NCBI GenBank assembly: GCA_028820845.1 | Contig: JAPPII010000040.1 | Span: 7,647 to 50,088, forward strand | Direction of reading: 5' to 3' | Source: Candidatus Poribacteria bacterium | GTDB taxonomy: Bacteria > Poribacteria > WGA-4E > WGA-3G | DNA length: 42,442 bases | In this document: positions 17,434 to 26,540 of the stretch, piece after piece | How positions within the stretch are numbered: the first letter of the stretch is position 1 | Layout of the letters: each line of letters starts with the position of its first letter | Position numbers and translations under genes: made by a program | The notes under the pieces: generated by a model | Seen by the model: only the letters and a program-made list of their open reading frames with translations | Told to the model about the DNA's origin: nothing | Databases searched by the model: none

Positions 17434-18792
17434 ATGAACATTATTCACATTATTTCAGACACATTTCGACGCGACAATCTTGCGATTTTTGGCGGTAAAG
17501 GATACACGCCATCCCTAAATGCCCTCGCGGAGAAATGTGTCGTTTTTGATAAAGCGTACGTTTGTGGCTTTCCGACTGTCCCGATACGAGGTGAACTCGT
17601 GACAGGGCAAGTCAGCATCTGTCGAAGAGGGTGGGAACCGCTCAAACGAGATGTTCCTGTCATCGCTGATGACTTAACGAAAGCTGGTATTGTGAGTATG
17701 ATGATTGCCGATACACCGCATCATATCAACAACGGCTTCTTTTACAATCGTGGGTTTACAGGATGGAAGTGGATTCGCGGGCAAGAAGGCGACTGTTTAG
17801 AGACACAGCCCTACGATTATGAATCGAAGGAAGCACTGCAGTATCGCACGTATACCCGAACACATCCAAATAGGTTACCTGGCGGTCTCGGCAATCATCT
17901 CAGGAATATCTCCTTTCGACAGACCGAAGCAGATACTTTCGTTGCGAAGACTATGCAAACGGCTTGCGACTGGTTGGAGCGTAATCACCAACATGAAAAC
18001 TTCTACCTCATGGTAGACACCTTCGATCCACACGAACCGTGGGATGCTCCAGAATGGTATCTGAGGCGTTTCGATTCAAGTGACTACGATGGACCAGAAC
18101 CGATCTATCCGCCTTACGGTCCCAATCCTATGAACGAACGTGAGACGGAACGTCTCAACGCTCTCTATCGCGCCGAAGCCTCGCTGGTTGACAATTGGAT
18201 TGGGCAGCTCCTACGAAAGATTGACTACATGGGTTTGATGGAAAATACAATGATAATTTTCATGGCAGACCACGGCTTCCTATTGGGTGAACACGGGCTG
18301 CTCGCAAAGAATCTGAGTATGTATGAAGAGGTCATCCATATCCCGCTTCTGGTTTATCACCCGGATGCAGCACCACGCCATACGGAGGCACTCACGAGTA
18401 TCGCCGATATTCCTGCGACTGTTGTTGACTTGTTCGGTGCAGCAGGCGGCGCGCAAGTGGAAGGCAATAGTCTCCTCCCTGCTATCATGGGCGACACCGA
18501 TACGGGGCGTGAATATGCAGTGACGCACGGTGCTTGGGTCGGCGGATGGAGTCCTGATGGGGGGAGTCCACATGGGAGCATTACTGATGGCACTTGGTCT
18601 CTGCTTTTAGAGAATCAGGGCGGCCCGAAGTCTTTGTTCCATTTGCCCTCTGATCCGGAACAGGAGCAGAATCGATTTGAATCGGATACAGGGGAAGCGC
18701 GTCGGCTCTACCAAGCGTTTTTGGAGTTCTTAGCACAACACGGCGCACCTGAAGCGATGGTAGCGGAATTTCAGAGTCGGTGGCTCGAATAA
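17434..18792 (+). CDS. Sulfatase-fold hydrolase with Thr at the formylglycine position
   Basis: 452 residues of the alkaline-phosphatase/sulfatase superfamily. N-terminal metal site around SDTFRRDN (Asp9), nucleophile region GFPTVPIRGELVTG, metal-binding DPHEPWDAP, MADHGFLLGEHG and a C-terminal SDPEQEQN typical of sulfatases. Canonical sulfatases have C/S-x-P-x-R, whose Cys or Ser is converted to formylglycine; here the aligned residue is Thr48 (T-V-P-I-R). A Thr cannot be oxidised by the known maturases, but Thr is the nucleophile in related phosphodiesterases and phosphomutases, so the substrate may be a phosphate ester. No signal peptide is seen. GAGG precedes the ATG. A strong terminator follows. 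Confidence 0.85.
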   Translation: MNIIHIISDTFRRDNLAIFGGKGYTPSLNALAEKCVVFDKAYVCGFPTVPIRGELVTGQVSICRRGWEPLKRDVPVIADDLTKAGIVSMMIADTPHHINNGFFYNRGFTGWKWIRGQEGDCLETQPYDYESKEALQYRTYTRTHPNRLPGGLGNHLRNISFRQTEADTFVAKTMQTACDWLERNHQHENFYLMVDTFDPHEPWDAPEWYLRRFDSSDYDGPEPIYPPYGPNPMNERETERLNALYRAEASLVDNWIGQLLRKIDYMGLMENTMIIFMADHGFLLGEHGLLAKNLSMYEEVIHIPLLVYHPDAAPRHTEALTSIADIPATVVDLFGAAGGAQVEGNSLLPAIMGDTDTGREYAVTHGAWVGGWSPDGGSPHGSITDGTWSLLLENQGGPKSLFHLPSDPEQEQNRFESDTGEARRLYQAFLEFLAQHGAPEAMVAEFQSRWLE

Positions 18793-18820
18793 TCGTTGTT
18801 AAAATACGCCACCCCTTGTA

Positions 18821-18848
18821 GGCGAGGTTTCTAACCTCGCCTTTTTCT
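18821..18848 (+). terminator. Rho-independent terminator after the sulfatase gene
   Basis: GGCGAGGTT and AACCTCGCC form a perfect 9-bp stem with a TCT loop followed by TTTTTC. Preceded by GTA, it also belongs to the GTAG-palindrome family seen at 39228-39252 and elsewhere, so it may be a mobile palindrome serving as terminator. Confidence 0.8.
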
Positions 18849-18898
18849 CTTCAAATCTCTGCCATGTAGTTGGGATCTCCGAAGCCCGACTTCTGATG

Positions 18899-19903
18899 CT
18901 ACGTCCAATCCATAATTACGCCTAAGTATTCATCTTTCCTATCTGTCAACCCATCGTAAGCAGACTGGGCATCTTCAGGGTCGATGACGTGTGTCAGTAA
19001 CTCTTCTACCTTGAATTTACCTTCACACATCAGTGAATACGCCAAGTGCGAGTTGCGTTCAAGCGAGTGTTTCGATTCGCCTGTGTGCATCGTCGGATAG
19101 ACCCACTCGTGCGCGCTTTTGAGCGTAATCGCTCCTAAACTGGCGCGATGACTGTAGTTCAAGATATCCGTAGCATTCGTTACATACTCGCCGCGCGGCG
19201 AACCGAGCAGTATAACTTCACCTTTTCTGCCAGTCAATTGGTAAGCCGTTTCGACGAGCCGTGGATTTCCGATCGCTTCAACCGTGACAGCCGTTTTTTC
19301 ACCGTTTGTCAGCGCAATGACGCGTTCCAGGGCATCTTCTTCATCAGGGTTAATCAGATGTTGAATGCCGCACTGTCGAGCGATTTCGAGGCGGCGTGGC
19401 ACGCGTTCAATACTGATAACCTTCATACCTGCCAAATTGAAGAGTTGGGATGCAGAGTTACCAACTAACCCCAAGCCAATAATCGCGACAGTATCCCCAA
19501 ATTCAGCAGATGATACCCGCAGAGAGGTCATCGCTACCGTTGCCATTCGGACAAAGGGAACCAATTTCTCATCTATATCCAGAGGTGATTTAAATGCCAG
19601 AAGCACTGACTCTGTTTTAGCAATGGAGGCGTGTGGACCGTAACAGAAGGCGAGATCCCCCTCAACACATTTTGTCACATTTTCACCGACTTTAAGGACT
19701 TCACCGATTGCCGTGTAACCAGAACCGTGTGGAAAACGCGTCCCCTCTTGAAGTCCAGTGTATCCTGCGCCTTCGGTGCCGGGGCTAATCAGGCTATAGT
19801 GCGTTTTCAGTAAGATTTGGTTCGGTGTAAGCGTCTCATCAAGTTCAAAATCCTCCAGCGTTGCCGAACGTTTCGCTGGCATCACAATCCGTTTGCCTTT
19901 CAT
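18899..19903 (-). CDS. Zinc-type medium-chain dehydrogenase/reductase
   Basis: About 334 residues from the ATG at 19903, chosen because AAGGAG lies 9 nt upstream; the frame extends a further 15 codons to 19948 without support. It has the MDR GroES-like domain (YSLISPGTEGAGYTG, HGSGYTAIGEVLKVG) and a Rossmann domain (AIIGLGLVGNSASQLFNLAG, then SIERVPRRLEIAR). The usual catalytic-zinc Cys-His pattern and the four-Cys structural zinc loop are not visible, so it may be a zinc-free reductase, close to BchC or threonine-dehydrogenase-like sets. It is divergent from the PhyH oxygenase, which suggests a shared catabolic role; the substrate is unknown. Confidence 0.8.
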   Translation of the reverse strand: MKGKRIVMPAKRSATLEDFELDETLTPNQILLKTHYSLISPGTEGAGYTGLQEGTRFPHGSGYTAIGEVLKVGENVTKCVEGDLAFCYGPHASIAKTESVLLAFKSPLDIDEKLVPFVRMATVAMTSLRVSSAEFGDTVAIIGLGLVGNSASQLFNLAGMKVISIERVPRRLEIARQCGIQHLINPDEEDALERVIALTNGEKTAVTVEAIGNPRLVETAYQLTGRKGEVILLGSPRGEYVTNATDILNYSHRASLGAITLKSAHEWVYPTMHTGESKHSLERNSHLAYSLMCEGKFKVEELLTHVIDPEDAQSAYDGLTDRKDEYLGVIMDWT

Positions 19904-19919
19904 TTCATAATACTCCTTA

Positions 19920-19948
19920 TTGATTTTCTTCAACATGCATGGTATCAT
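19920..19948 (+). promoter_or_regulatory. Possible promoter for the PhyH gene
   Basis: TTGATT (19920-19925), 17 bp and TATCAT (19943-19948), in the gap between the divergent dehydrogenase and PhyH genes, about 80 nt before the latter's ATG. Confidence 0.45.
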
Positions 19949-20032
19949 ATACGCACAACTTTTTATAGTGGATAATATGAAATAGAGACGAATTTAGTTT
20001 ACAAGTCTTATGAAAATGGAGATATTTTCCTT

Positions 20033-20914
20033 ATGAAACTCACGCCAGAGCAGTGTGAAACTTTTTGGACGCAAGGTGTCCTAATAGTCAAAAATGCGTT
20101 GACTGACGAAGACCTGCAACCCGTGATTGACGAGATTTCGGATTGGATTTCCGAACGCGCCCTCGCCTTGAAAGAAGAAGGCGAAATCGAAGACCTTTAT
20201 GGAGACGAACCCTTTGATCGCCGATTTGCAAAATTGTTGGCACAATCCGGTGAGATGGCCCACGGGATGGATATCATGCACTACCGCGGTAAGGCAATCT
20301 TTGAATTCTTGAGAAACGACAACTTATTGGATGTTATTGAAGGGATTGTTGGACCTGAGATTACCTGTAATCCAATTCAGCATGTACGGGCAAAACCACC
20401 CGTTATAGACGGAAATGCAAGTTGGGCAGGTGGGGTGCCGTGGCATCAGGATGCCGGGGTTATGATGCCGGAAGCTGAAGGGTCAAATATCGTCACATGC
20501 TGGCTTCCGTTAGGCGATAGTACCGTAGAGATGGGATGTCTACAGGCATTGCCCGGAATTACCGAGGAGAAAGGCTATCTCCGTCATCAGAAAGAGGGTG
20601 GGACGATGATTGTTCCAGACTTGATGCCGGATGTCGAACCGCTTATGCTGGAGTGTTATCGGGGCGACCTCATCTTGTTGAGCCGTTTCACACCGCATCG
20701 TTCTCAACCCAATACGTCTGATAGGTGCCGCTGGTCGTTAGATTTGCGCTATCAACCCACTGGCGTGCATACCGGACGCACAGCGCATCCCGATTTTATC
20801 GTCCGCAGCCGAGAGAACCCCGGATCTGTCCTTTCTGAACATCAAGCGTGGTGTGATCTATGGGTAGATGCTTTTGAGAATCCGCGTGGCTACGCAGGAC
20901 ATCGATCGGAATAA
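20033..20914 (+). CDS. Phytanoyl-CoA dioxygenase family (PhyH) Fe(II)/2-oxoglutarate oxygenase
   Basis: 293 residues of a double-stranded beta-helix oxygenase. The iron facial triad is visible as HQD (His138, Asp140) in VPWHQDAG and His222 in FTPHRSQPN. An Arg in LDLRYQP (about 239) can bind the 2-oxoglutarate carboxylate. The family hydroxylates diverse small molecules, and the substrate cannot be told from sequence. GGAG lies 11 nt before the ATG. It is next to, and divergent from, a dehydrogenase and near a sulfatase-fold enzyme, a set often seen together in heterotrophic degraders. Confidence 0.9.
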   Translation: MKLTPEQCETFWTQGVLIVKNALTDEDLQPVIDEISDWISERALALKEEGEIEDLYGDEPFDRRFAKLLAQSGEMAHGMDIMHYRGKAIFEFLRNDNLLDVIEGIVGPEITCNPIQHVRAKPPVIDGNASWAGGVPWHQDAGVMMPEAEGSNIVTCWLPLGDSTVEMGCLQALPGITEEKGYLRHQKEGGTMIVPDLMPDVEPLMLECYRGDLILLSRFTPHRSQPNTSDRCRWSLDLRYQPTGVHTGRTAHPDFIVRSRENPGSVLSEHQAWCDLWVDAFENPRGYAGHRSE

Positions 20915-20964
20915 CGGCTTTCTATACGCGACTCGCGACGGTAAAAATGTAACCGACACGAACT

Positions 20965-20994
20965 TTGACATGGGATTGTAATAACCGATAATAT
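20965..20994 (+). promoter_or_regulatory. Promoter for the DUF433 antitoxin gene
   Basis: A perfect TTGACA (20965-20970) followed at 16 or 18 bp by GATAAT or TAATAT, about 22 nt before the ATG. It implies the antitoxin is expressed from its own promoter. Confidence 0.55.
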
Positions 20995-21015
20995 AGGCAG
21001 GAAGAGAAGTGAGTT

Positions 21016-21231
21016 ATGGAGAAAGAACGAATTGTCTCCCAAGATCCACACGTGATGCACGGCACCTTAGTTTTTGCTGGCACTCGCGTGCCAGTTGAAA
21101 GCCTAATTCAGCACCTTGTTGCAGGCGACTCGCTTGATGTATTTCTTGACGATTTCCCGACAGTCTCACATGAGCAAGTTGTGGCTTACTTACAGATGAC
21201 TCTGGAGTTTGCTAATGCGCGTGTTGTTTGA
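21016..21231 (+). CDS. DUF433 antitoxin-like protein
   Basis: 71 residues, matching DUF433: VSQDPHVMHGTLVFAGTRVPVESLIQHL followed by a helix-turn-helix-like LDVFLDDFPTVSHEQVVAYL. DUF433 proteins are usually paired with a DUF5615 (PIN-like) toxin immediately downstream, as in the intact pair at 40733-41383. Here the toxin's first codons overlap the 3' end of this gene but the toxin stops after 11 residues. GGAAGAGAAG supplies the ribosome site. Probably an orphan antitoxin. Confidence 0.85.
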   Translation: MEKERIVSQDPHVMHGTLVFAGTRVPVESLIQHLVAGDSLDVFLDDFPTVSHEQVVAYLQMTLEFANARVV

Positions 21232-21250
21232 TGAACATCTATCTGTGTGA
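21215..21250 (+). pseudogene. DUF5615 toxin, truncated to its first 11 codons
   Basis: ATG at 21215 reads MRVLFDEHLSV and then stops. The opening matches the start of the intact DUF5615 protein at 40733-41059 (MRVLLDENLDWRL). The start overlaps the DUF433 gene, the normal arrangement for such pairs. The remaining ~100 codons are absent; the sequence changes to the tail of the AAA-PD-(D/E)XK gene, whose stop codon (21239-21241) lies inside this remnant. Confidence 0.75.
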
Positions 21251-22846
21251 AGGGACTTCTTGAATGACAGGGATGACATAACTCCGAATTGTTAAGTTGT
21301 CAAAGTAATCGGTTTCTACGCGGGGTTCCGGTTCTTTCCGGTGATCAAAAACGATATAGTATCCCTCTTGCACGTTTTCTATTTTGAGATACGCGGCGAG
21401 TTGCTTTTTCCCAGCCTGATACCGAGTATCGCCTCGCCAAATCTTGGTTTCGACGATGTATTTTCGCTGGTTGTGGGTGATAAGGAGATCCATCTTCCCG
21501 CGCCCAGTTGGTACTTCAAATGACATGATGCCGCCCACTGTCTGGACAAACGAATCCAAATACGTCAGGAGCAGGTGCCTTCCGACGTATTCTTGCGGGG
21601 TTTCAGGGACTTGCAGAATCCTAAAACCTGCGCGGGTAATAAAATCCCGGAAGTTATCTAAGAGCGGTTCCATCTCAATCTGTCCTGCAGGGGTGAGATA
21701 ATTGAGAAATCCGTTGATGTTTTCTTCTGCAAAGTAGTCTCGTTCCAAGCCGTTCACCGCGGGCGTAAATGCCTGCATGATATGATGCAGATAAATCGGA
21801 TTAAGAATTTCACACCTTCCGTCAGGTCCTTCTCCGATAACGCCATAGGTTGCGAGTTCGCTGATGAGTTCATCGTGTAAATTAAAGCGTATGCCTTCCT
21901 CATACGTCATAATCTCCATGAGTATTCTTTCAAAGTGTCGGTTTTTGCGGATGTTCGTTGTTAGATGATCAATGTTGGTGTTTCGTTCACGAAGGAGTCG
22001 GGCGTGTGCCGCTGCAAAATGCTCCATCGTTACCGGCTCGGTTTTGGGAATGTCTAATTCCTCTGTGAGTATCTGCGCGAATCGATTGACGAGGAAGGGT
22101 TGGCCCGCAGTTTGTTTATGGAGGCTTTCAATAACCTCTGGCGCGAAGGCTTGCCCGATTTCATCAGTGTACTGCACGAGAAGTTCTTGCACATGCGCCA
22201 GCGTGAAATTGGACAGATGGAACTCATCTTGGATATTGAAGGGCGAGATGGATCGGTCGTAACTCAGTTGTGTGATGCTTTTAACCCCGATGATACCGAT
22301 ACTGTGGGGACATCGGGGCTTACCCGGCAGGTAGATGTGGCGGAGTGAATGCAGAAAACCTTTTACTGCAGCTCCGGGAATGCCATCAAACTCATCTATG
22401 ACAAGGACAACCTTCTGATTGTCAAGAAAATCAGCGAGGCGTTCAAAGAACTCCCTCATTTCAACGTGATCGGTTATCCTTGCGTTCTCTAAAAATTGGT
22501 TTAGCGTCTCAGTCGGCGTACTTCCGCGTTTTCGGAAAACACCTTCAATTTCTTTGCGAATTTCTCTATAAAAGGAGGCATAAAAAGCAGAAGGAGCAAA
22601 GTCTTCATACTCTTCAAAATTCAGTCGGATTGGGAAGTAGGTGGGTTCTACAATTTCTGTAGTGGCGGTTGCGAGTGTGTCCAGGGCGCATTGAAAAAAG
22701 GTCGTTTTTCCCGACTGGCGAGGTGCAAAAAGAACGATATATCGTCCCTCTTTGACGCGGTTGCTGAAATCTGCAGTTTCTTCGGTACGGCTGACAATGT
22801 AATTCTCTTGTGCATTGACGGGGCCTCGGGTTCCAAAATTTCTCAT
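21239..22846 (-). CDS. AAA-like ATPase with C-terminal PD-(D/E)XK nuclease domain
   Basis: 535 residues. Walker A APRQSGKTT at 41-49 and Walker B KVVLVIDEFDG near 143 define an AAA/STAND-type ATPase module, followed by a winged-helix-like region (about 280-370). The C-terminal 430-510 segment GKMDLLITHNQRKYIVETKIWRG gives the D...ExK core of a PD-(D/E)XK nuclease. Such proteins are abundant, often mobile, and of uncertain role (defence, recombination or element maintenance). The gene abuts a broken toxin on one side and atpC on the other, on the same strand as the atp operon. The catalytic motifs appear intact. Confidence 0.85.
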   Translation of the reverse strand: MRNFGTRGPVNAQENYIVSRTEETADFSNRVKEGRYIVLFAPRQSGKTTFFQCALDTLATATTEIVEPTYFPIRLNFEEYEDFAPSAFYASFYREIRKEIEGVFRKRGSTPTETLNQFLENARITDHVEMREFFERLADFLDNQKVVLVIDEFDGIPGAAVKGFLHSLRHIYLPGKPRCPHSIGIIGVKSITQLSYDRSISPFNIQDEFHLSNFTLAHVQELLVQYTDEIGQAFAPEVIESLHKQTAGQPFLVNRFAQILTEELDIPKTEPVTMEHFAAAHARLLRERNTNIDHLTTNIRKNRHFERILMEIMTYEEGIRFNLHDELISELATYGVIGEGPDGRCEILNPIYLHHIMQAFTPAVNGLERDYFAEENINGFLNYLTPAGQIEMEPLLDNFRDFITRAGFRILQVPETPQEYVGRHLLLTYLDSFVQTVGGIMSFEVPTGRGKMDLLITHNQRKYIVETKIWRGDTRYQAGKKQLAAYLKIENVQEGYYIVFDHRKEPEPRVETDYFDNLTIRSYVIPVIQEVPSHR

Positions 22847-22976
22847 CTTTTCGCCCTCTTGTTCAGTACCTATGCAATTTTCTTATCAGTCAAGATGAAC
22901 CGCACGCCACTGGTGGTGTGTCAAACCTCGCCTACCCCCCTAAGAATTGAGACTACGAGATACCGTGAGTCAACAT

Positions 22977-23384
22977 CTACAAATTATTCGCCACCTTAAT
23001 GCGATTTTTCGCTCTCGCGAGTGCCGCCTCCGATTGTGGACGGTTCAGATCCGGCGCATTTGCCGCGAGTTCTGCTTGCGCACGCTCGCGGGCATTTTCG
23101 GCGCGCTCCACGTCAATCTCCGATGCCCACTCCGCCGTCTCTACCAGTGCTGTAACACCGGTACGCAGGACCTCAAAGACCCCTCCGCTTATTGCCATTA
23201 GCTGTGGCGTTTCCGATTCACGAATACGGATCTCGCCGATGTCTAATGCGGTCAGAAAAGGGAGATGACCCGCCAGAATCTCGAAATTACCCTCGACTCC
23301 CGGCGCACGAATACTCGTTACATCCCCTTCATAGATCAATTGCTCTGGTGTCCGTATCTCAATGTGAAAACTTCTATTTAGCAT
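22977..23384 (-). CDS. atpC: ATP synthase F1 epsilon subunit
   Basis: 135 residues. The N-terminal beta-sandwich (FHIEIRTPEQLIYEGDVTSIRAPGVEGNFEILAGHLPFLTALDIG) matches epsilon, and the C-terminal helices (RAENARERAQAEL, AEAALARAKNRIKVA) match its regulatory hairpin. It is the last atp gene, separated from atpD by 216 bp that hold a hairpin pair and a palindrome, so its ribosome site and coupling are unusual; no good Shine-Dalgarno sequence precedes the ATG. Confidence 0.93.
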   Translation of the reverse strand: MLNRSFHIEIRTPEQLIYEGDVTSIRAPGVEGNFEILAGHLPFLTALDIGEIRIRESETPQLMAISGGVFEVLRTGVTALVETAEWASEIDVERAENARERAQAELAANAPDLNRPQSEAALARAKNRIKVANNL

Positions 23385-23407
23385 ATTTTTAGTTATCTGC
23401 CTCTGAG

Positions 23408-23575
23408 CATCGTTCCACTTCGTTTCACGATGGTGTTTGGTGCATTCCAGCGCGACTGAAGAGATGTGCGATTCTGTAGAGGTAGGTTTTGGATCTACCT
23501 ATCTCTATTTTTTACCTTTTATAACCCAGAGGGGTTAGAATTAACCGAAAATCACCGCGAAACGTAGTGGAGCGG
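23408..23575. repeat. REPIN-like element A: two inverted hairpins in the atpD-atpC gap
   Basis: The left hairpin has stem CATCGT/ACGATG (23408-23413, 23427-23432) and 13-nt loop TCCACTTCGTTTC. The right hairpin has stem CCGC/GCGG (23555-23558, 23572-23575) and 13-nt loop GAAACGTAGTGGA, the reverse complement of the left loop with one change. The two face opposite ways and bound 168 bp. The segment after about 23520 is repeated at 28855-28935 (shared block GAATTAACCGAAAA and CCAGA.TTAATAGTT). Confidence 0.75.
23476..23507. repeat. GTAG-palindrome inside element A
   Basis: GTAG, then AGGTAG (23480-23485) pairing with CTACCT (23495-23500), followed by ATCTCT and a T-run on the plus strand. It belongs to the GTAG...GGTTT palindrome family of this window. 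Confidence 0.5.
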
Positions 23576-23600
23576 GGCCCCAGATTTAATAGTTTAAAAA

Positions 23601-25025
<1,425 letters not shown>

Positions 25026-25126
25026 CTAAGGTAGTTGACTGTTAATTGTTTCCAAATACTGGACGTATTCTTTAAATGCCTTTTGTTTCGTCGGAAATTT
25101 CCAAATCGTGTGTATCTCTATAGAGA

Positions 25127-25600
25127 TTATAGACTCGGACAGTTTTCCTCGAAACGGTCGAGTGCCGTTTCTTTATTTGTCAATCCATATTGGCGATTTC
25201 GAGTCGGCATCAGGAGGTTTACGCGTTGAATCTTCTTATTCAGATTTTCGAGTTTCTCGCTGTATCGCGTAAGACCGCGGGCACGCTCGTATTCAAAACT
25301 CCGGCTGACCGCTTCATGCCGGTGTGGATGCTGCGCTATAAAAGTAGCTAACCGCTCTCGACGGGCTTTCAGATTTCTGAGGAGTCTCTCAAGTTGTGCC
25401 TTTTCCTGTTTAATCTCTTTCTCTAATTCAATCCAACGCGGCGCGAACCCGTTCTCTTTCAAAAGCCGATTCGCCATTCGGGCTTGTGGGGTCAGGAACG
25501 GGTTTGTATCCAACTTCAGCGGTTCACCTTTACCCGGCAAATCCTTGAATTCACCGCGTTCCATTGCCTTTTCGATCTGTTCACTGACATTAATCGGCAT
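25127..25600 (-). CDS. DUF1992 (DnaJC28 conserved-domain) protein
   Basis: 157 residues. EKAMERGEFKDLPGKGEPLKLDTNPFLTPQARMANRLLKENGFAPRWIELEKEI is the DUF1992 domain found alone in bacteria and in DnaJC28 in animals. A long charged helix follows (about 65-135). AAGGAGG lies close before the ATG. It sits in the atp operon between atpG and atpD, same strand, with short gaps, so it is likely cotranscribed. Its function is not established; a role in complex assembly is only an inference from position. Confidence 0.85.
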   Translation of the reverse strand: MPINVSEQIEKAMERGEFKDLPGKGEPLKLDTNPFLTPQARMANRLLKENGFAPRWIELEKEIKQEKAQLERLLRNLKARRERLATFIAQHPHRHEAVSRSFEYERARGLTRYSEKLENLNKKIQRVNLLMPTRNRQYGLTNKETALDRFEENCPSL

Positions 25601-25641
25601 CTGGAACCTCCTTACAATAGCACGGCGTCTGCCTATTACCT

Positions 25642-26520
25642 TTAGCCTTCGAGTGCAGCTGCACCGCTTACAATCTCAGAAATTTCTGTCGTAATCTGAG
25701 TCTGACGCGCTCTGTTACGTTGAAGGATTAACTCGTCAATGAGTTCTTTTGCCTTTTGCGTAGCGTTTTCCATCGCTGCCATCCGTGCTGCTTGCTCCGC
25801 CGCATTCGAGTCCAGAAGCACTTTCCACATTTGCATGTTCAAATGTCTACTGAGCAACATTTCAAAGAGTTCCATTTGCCCCGGTTCATAAATATAATCT
25901 AAGAAAAGCGTGTCGCCTTCCGGGAACTCAGGAACTAACGGGAGAAGTTGTTCAACGAGCACTGTCTGAAGGATGGCGGATTTAAAGTTGTTGTAGATAA
26001 CTTCAACTTTGTCGATTTTTTTCTCAACATAAAGGTGTTCAAATTCGTGAACAACATCAACAGCCGTCTGAAATTCGAGTTGGCGGAAAATGTTGGTGTA
26101 CGCATCGGTGATATCATAACCGCGTCGGGCAAAATGTTCGTGTGTCCGTCTACCAATACAGATAAGCGTCACGTCTGCCCCACTCTCTTGGTAGTGCTGT
26201 GCCCGTTGTGTCGTTGTCCGAATGACGTTGCTATTGAAACTACCACATAACCCTCGGTCGCCAGAGACGGAAATAATACAGACCTGCTTCACTTCCCGTT
26301 CCTCCAGCAACGGATGCGTCAACGCTTCAGCCTCAGTGTCTACCCGTGATATCAGGTGTCCCAGAATCGTATCAAGTTTGTCTGCGTAAGGACGCGTCGC
26401 GTTAATGTTTTCTTGGGCACGACGCAGCCGTGCTGCAGCAACGACGCGCATCGCATCTGTGACTTGCTCAATATTCTGAATGCTCGCAATGCGTCGCCGA
26501 ATCTCTCGTAAGGTTGCCAT
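25642..26520 (-). CDS. atpG: ATP synthase F1 gamma subunit
   Basis: 292 residues. N-terminal helix LREIRRRIASIQNIEQVTDAMRVVAAARLRRAQ, the ISVSGDRGLCGSFNSNV core and the C-terminal helix AARMAAMENATQKAKELIDELILQRNRARQTQITTEISEIVSGAAAL make it unmistakable. It is the central rotor shaft. CGGAG lies just before the ATG and the gene follows atpA by 20 bp. Confidence 0.97.
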   Translation of the reverse strand: MATLREIRRRIASIQNIEQVTDAMRVVAAARLRRAQENINATRPYADKLDTILGHLISRVDTEAEALTHPLLEEREVKQVCIISVSGDRGLCGSFNSNVIRTTTQRAQHYQESGADVTLICIGRRTHEHFARRGYDITDAYTNIFRQLEFQTAVDVVHEFEHLYVEKKIDKVEVIYNNFKSAILQTVLVEQLLPLVPEFPEGDTLFLDYIYEPGQMELFEMLLSRHLNMQMWKVLLDSNAAEQAARMAAMENATQKAKELIDELILQRNRARQTQITTEISEIVSGAAALEG

Positions 26521-26540
26521 TTCTCCGTATTAACTCCAAA

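Noticed and set aside
17563-17568. Cys44 of the sulfatase-fold protein as the formylglycine residue
   Set aside because: It lies four residues before the aligned position and is not followed by x-P-x-R.
19904-19948. Longer N-terminus for the dehydrogenase
   Set aside because: A clear AAGGAG stands 9 nt before the ATG at 19903 and the extra residues do not belong to the MDR domain.
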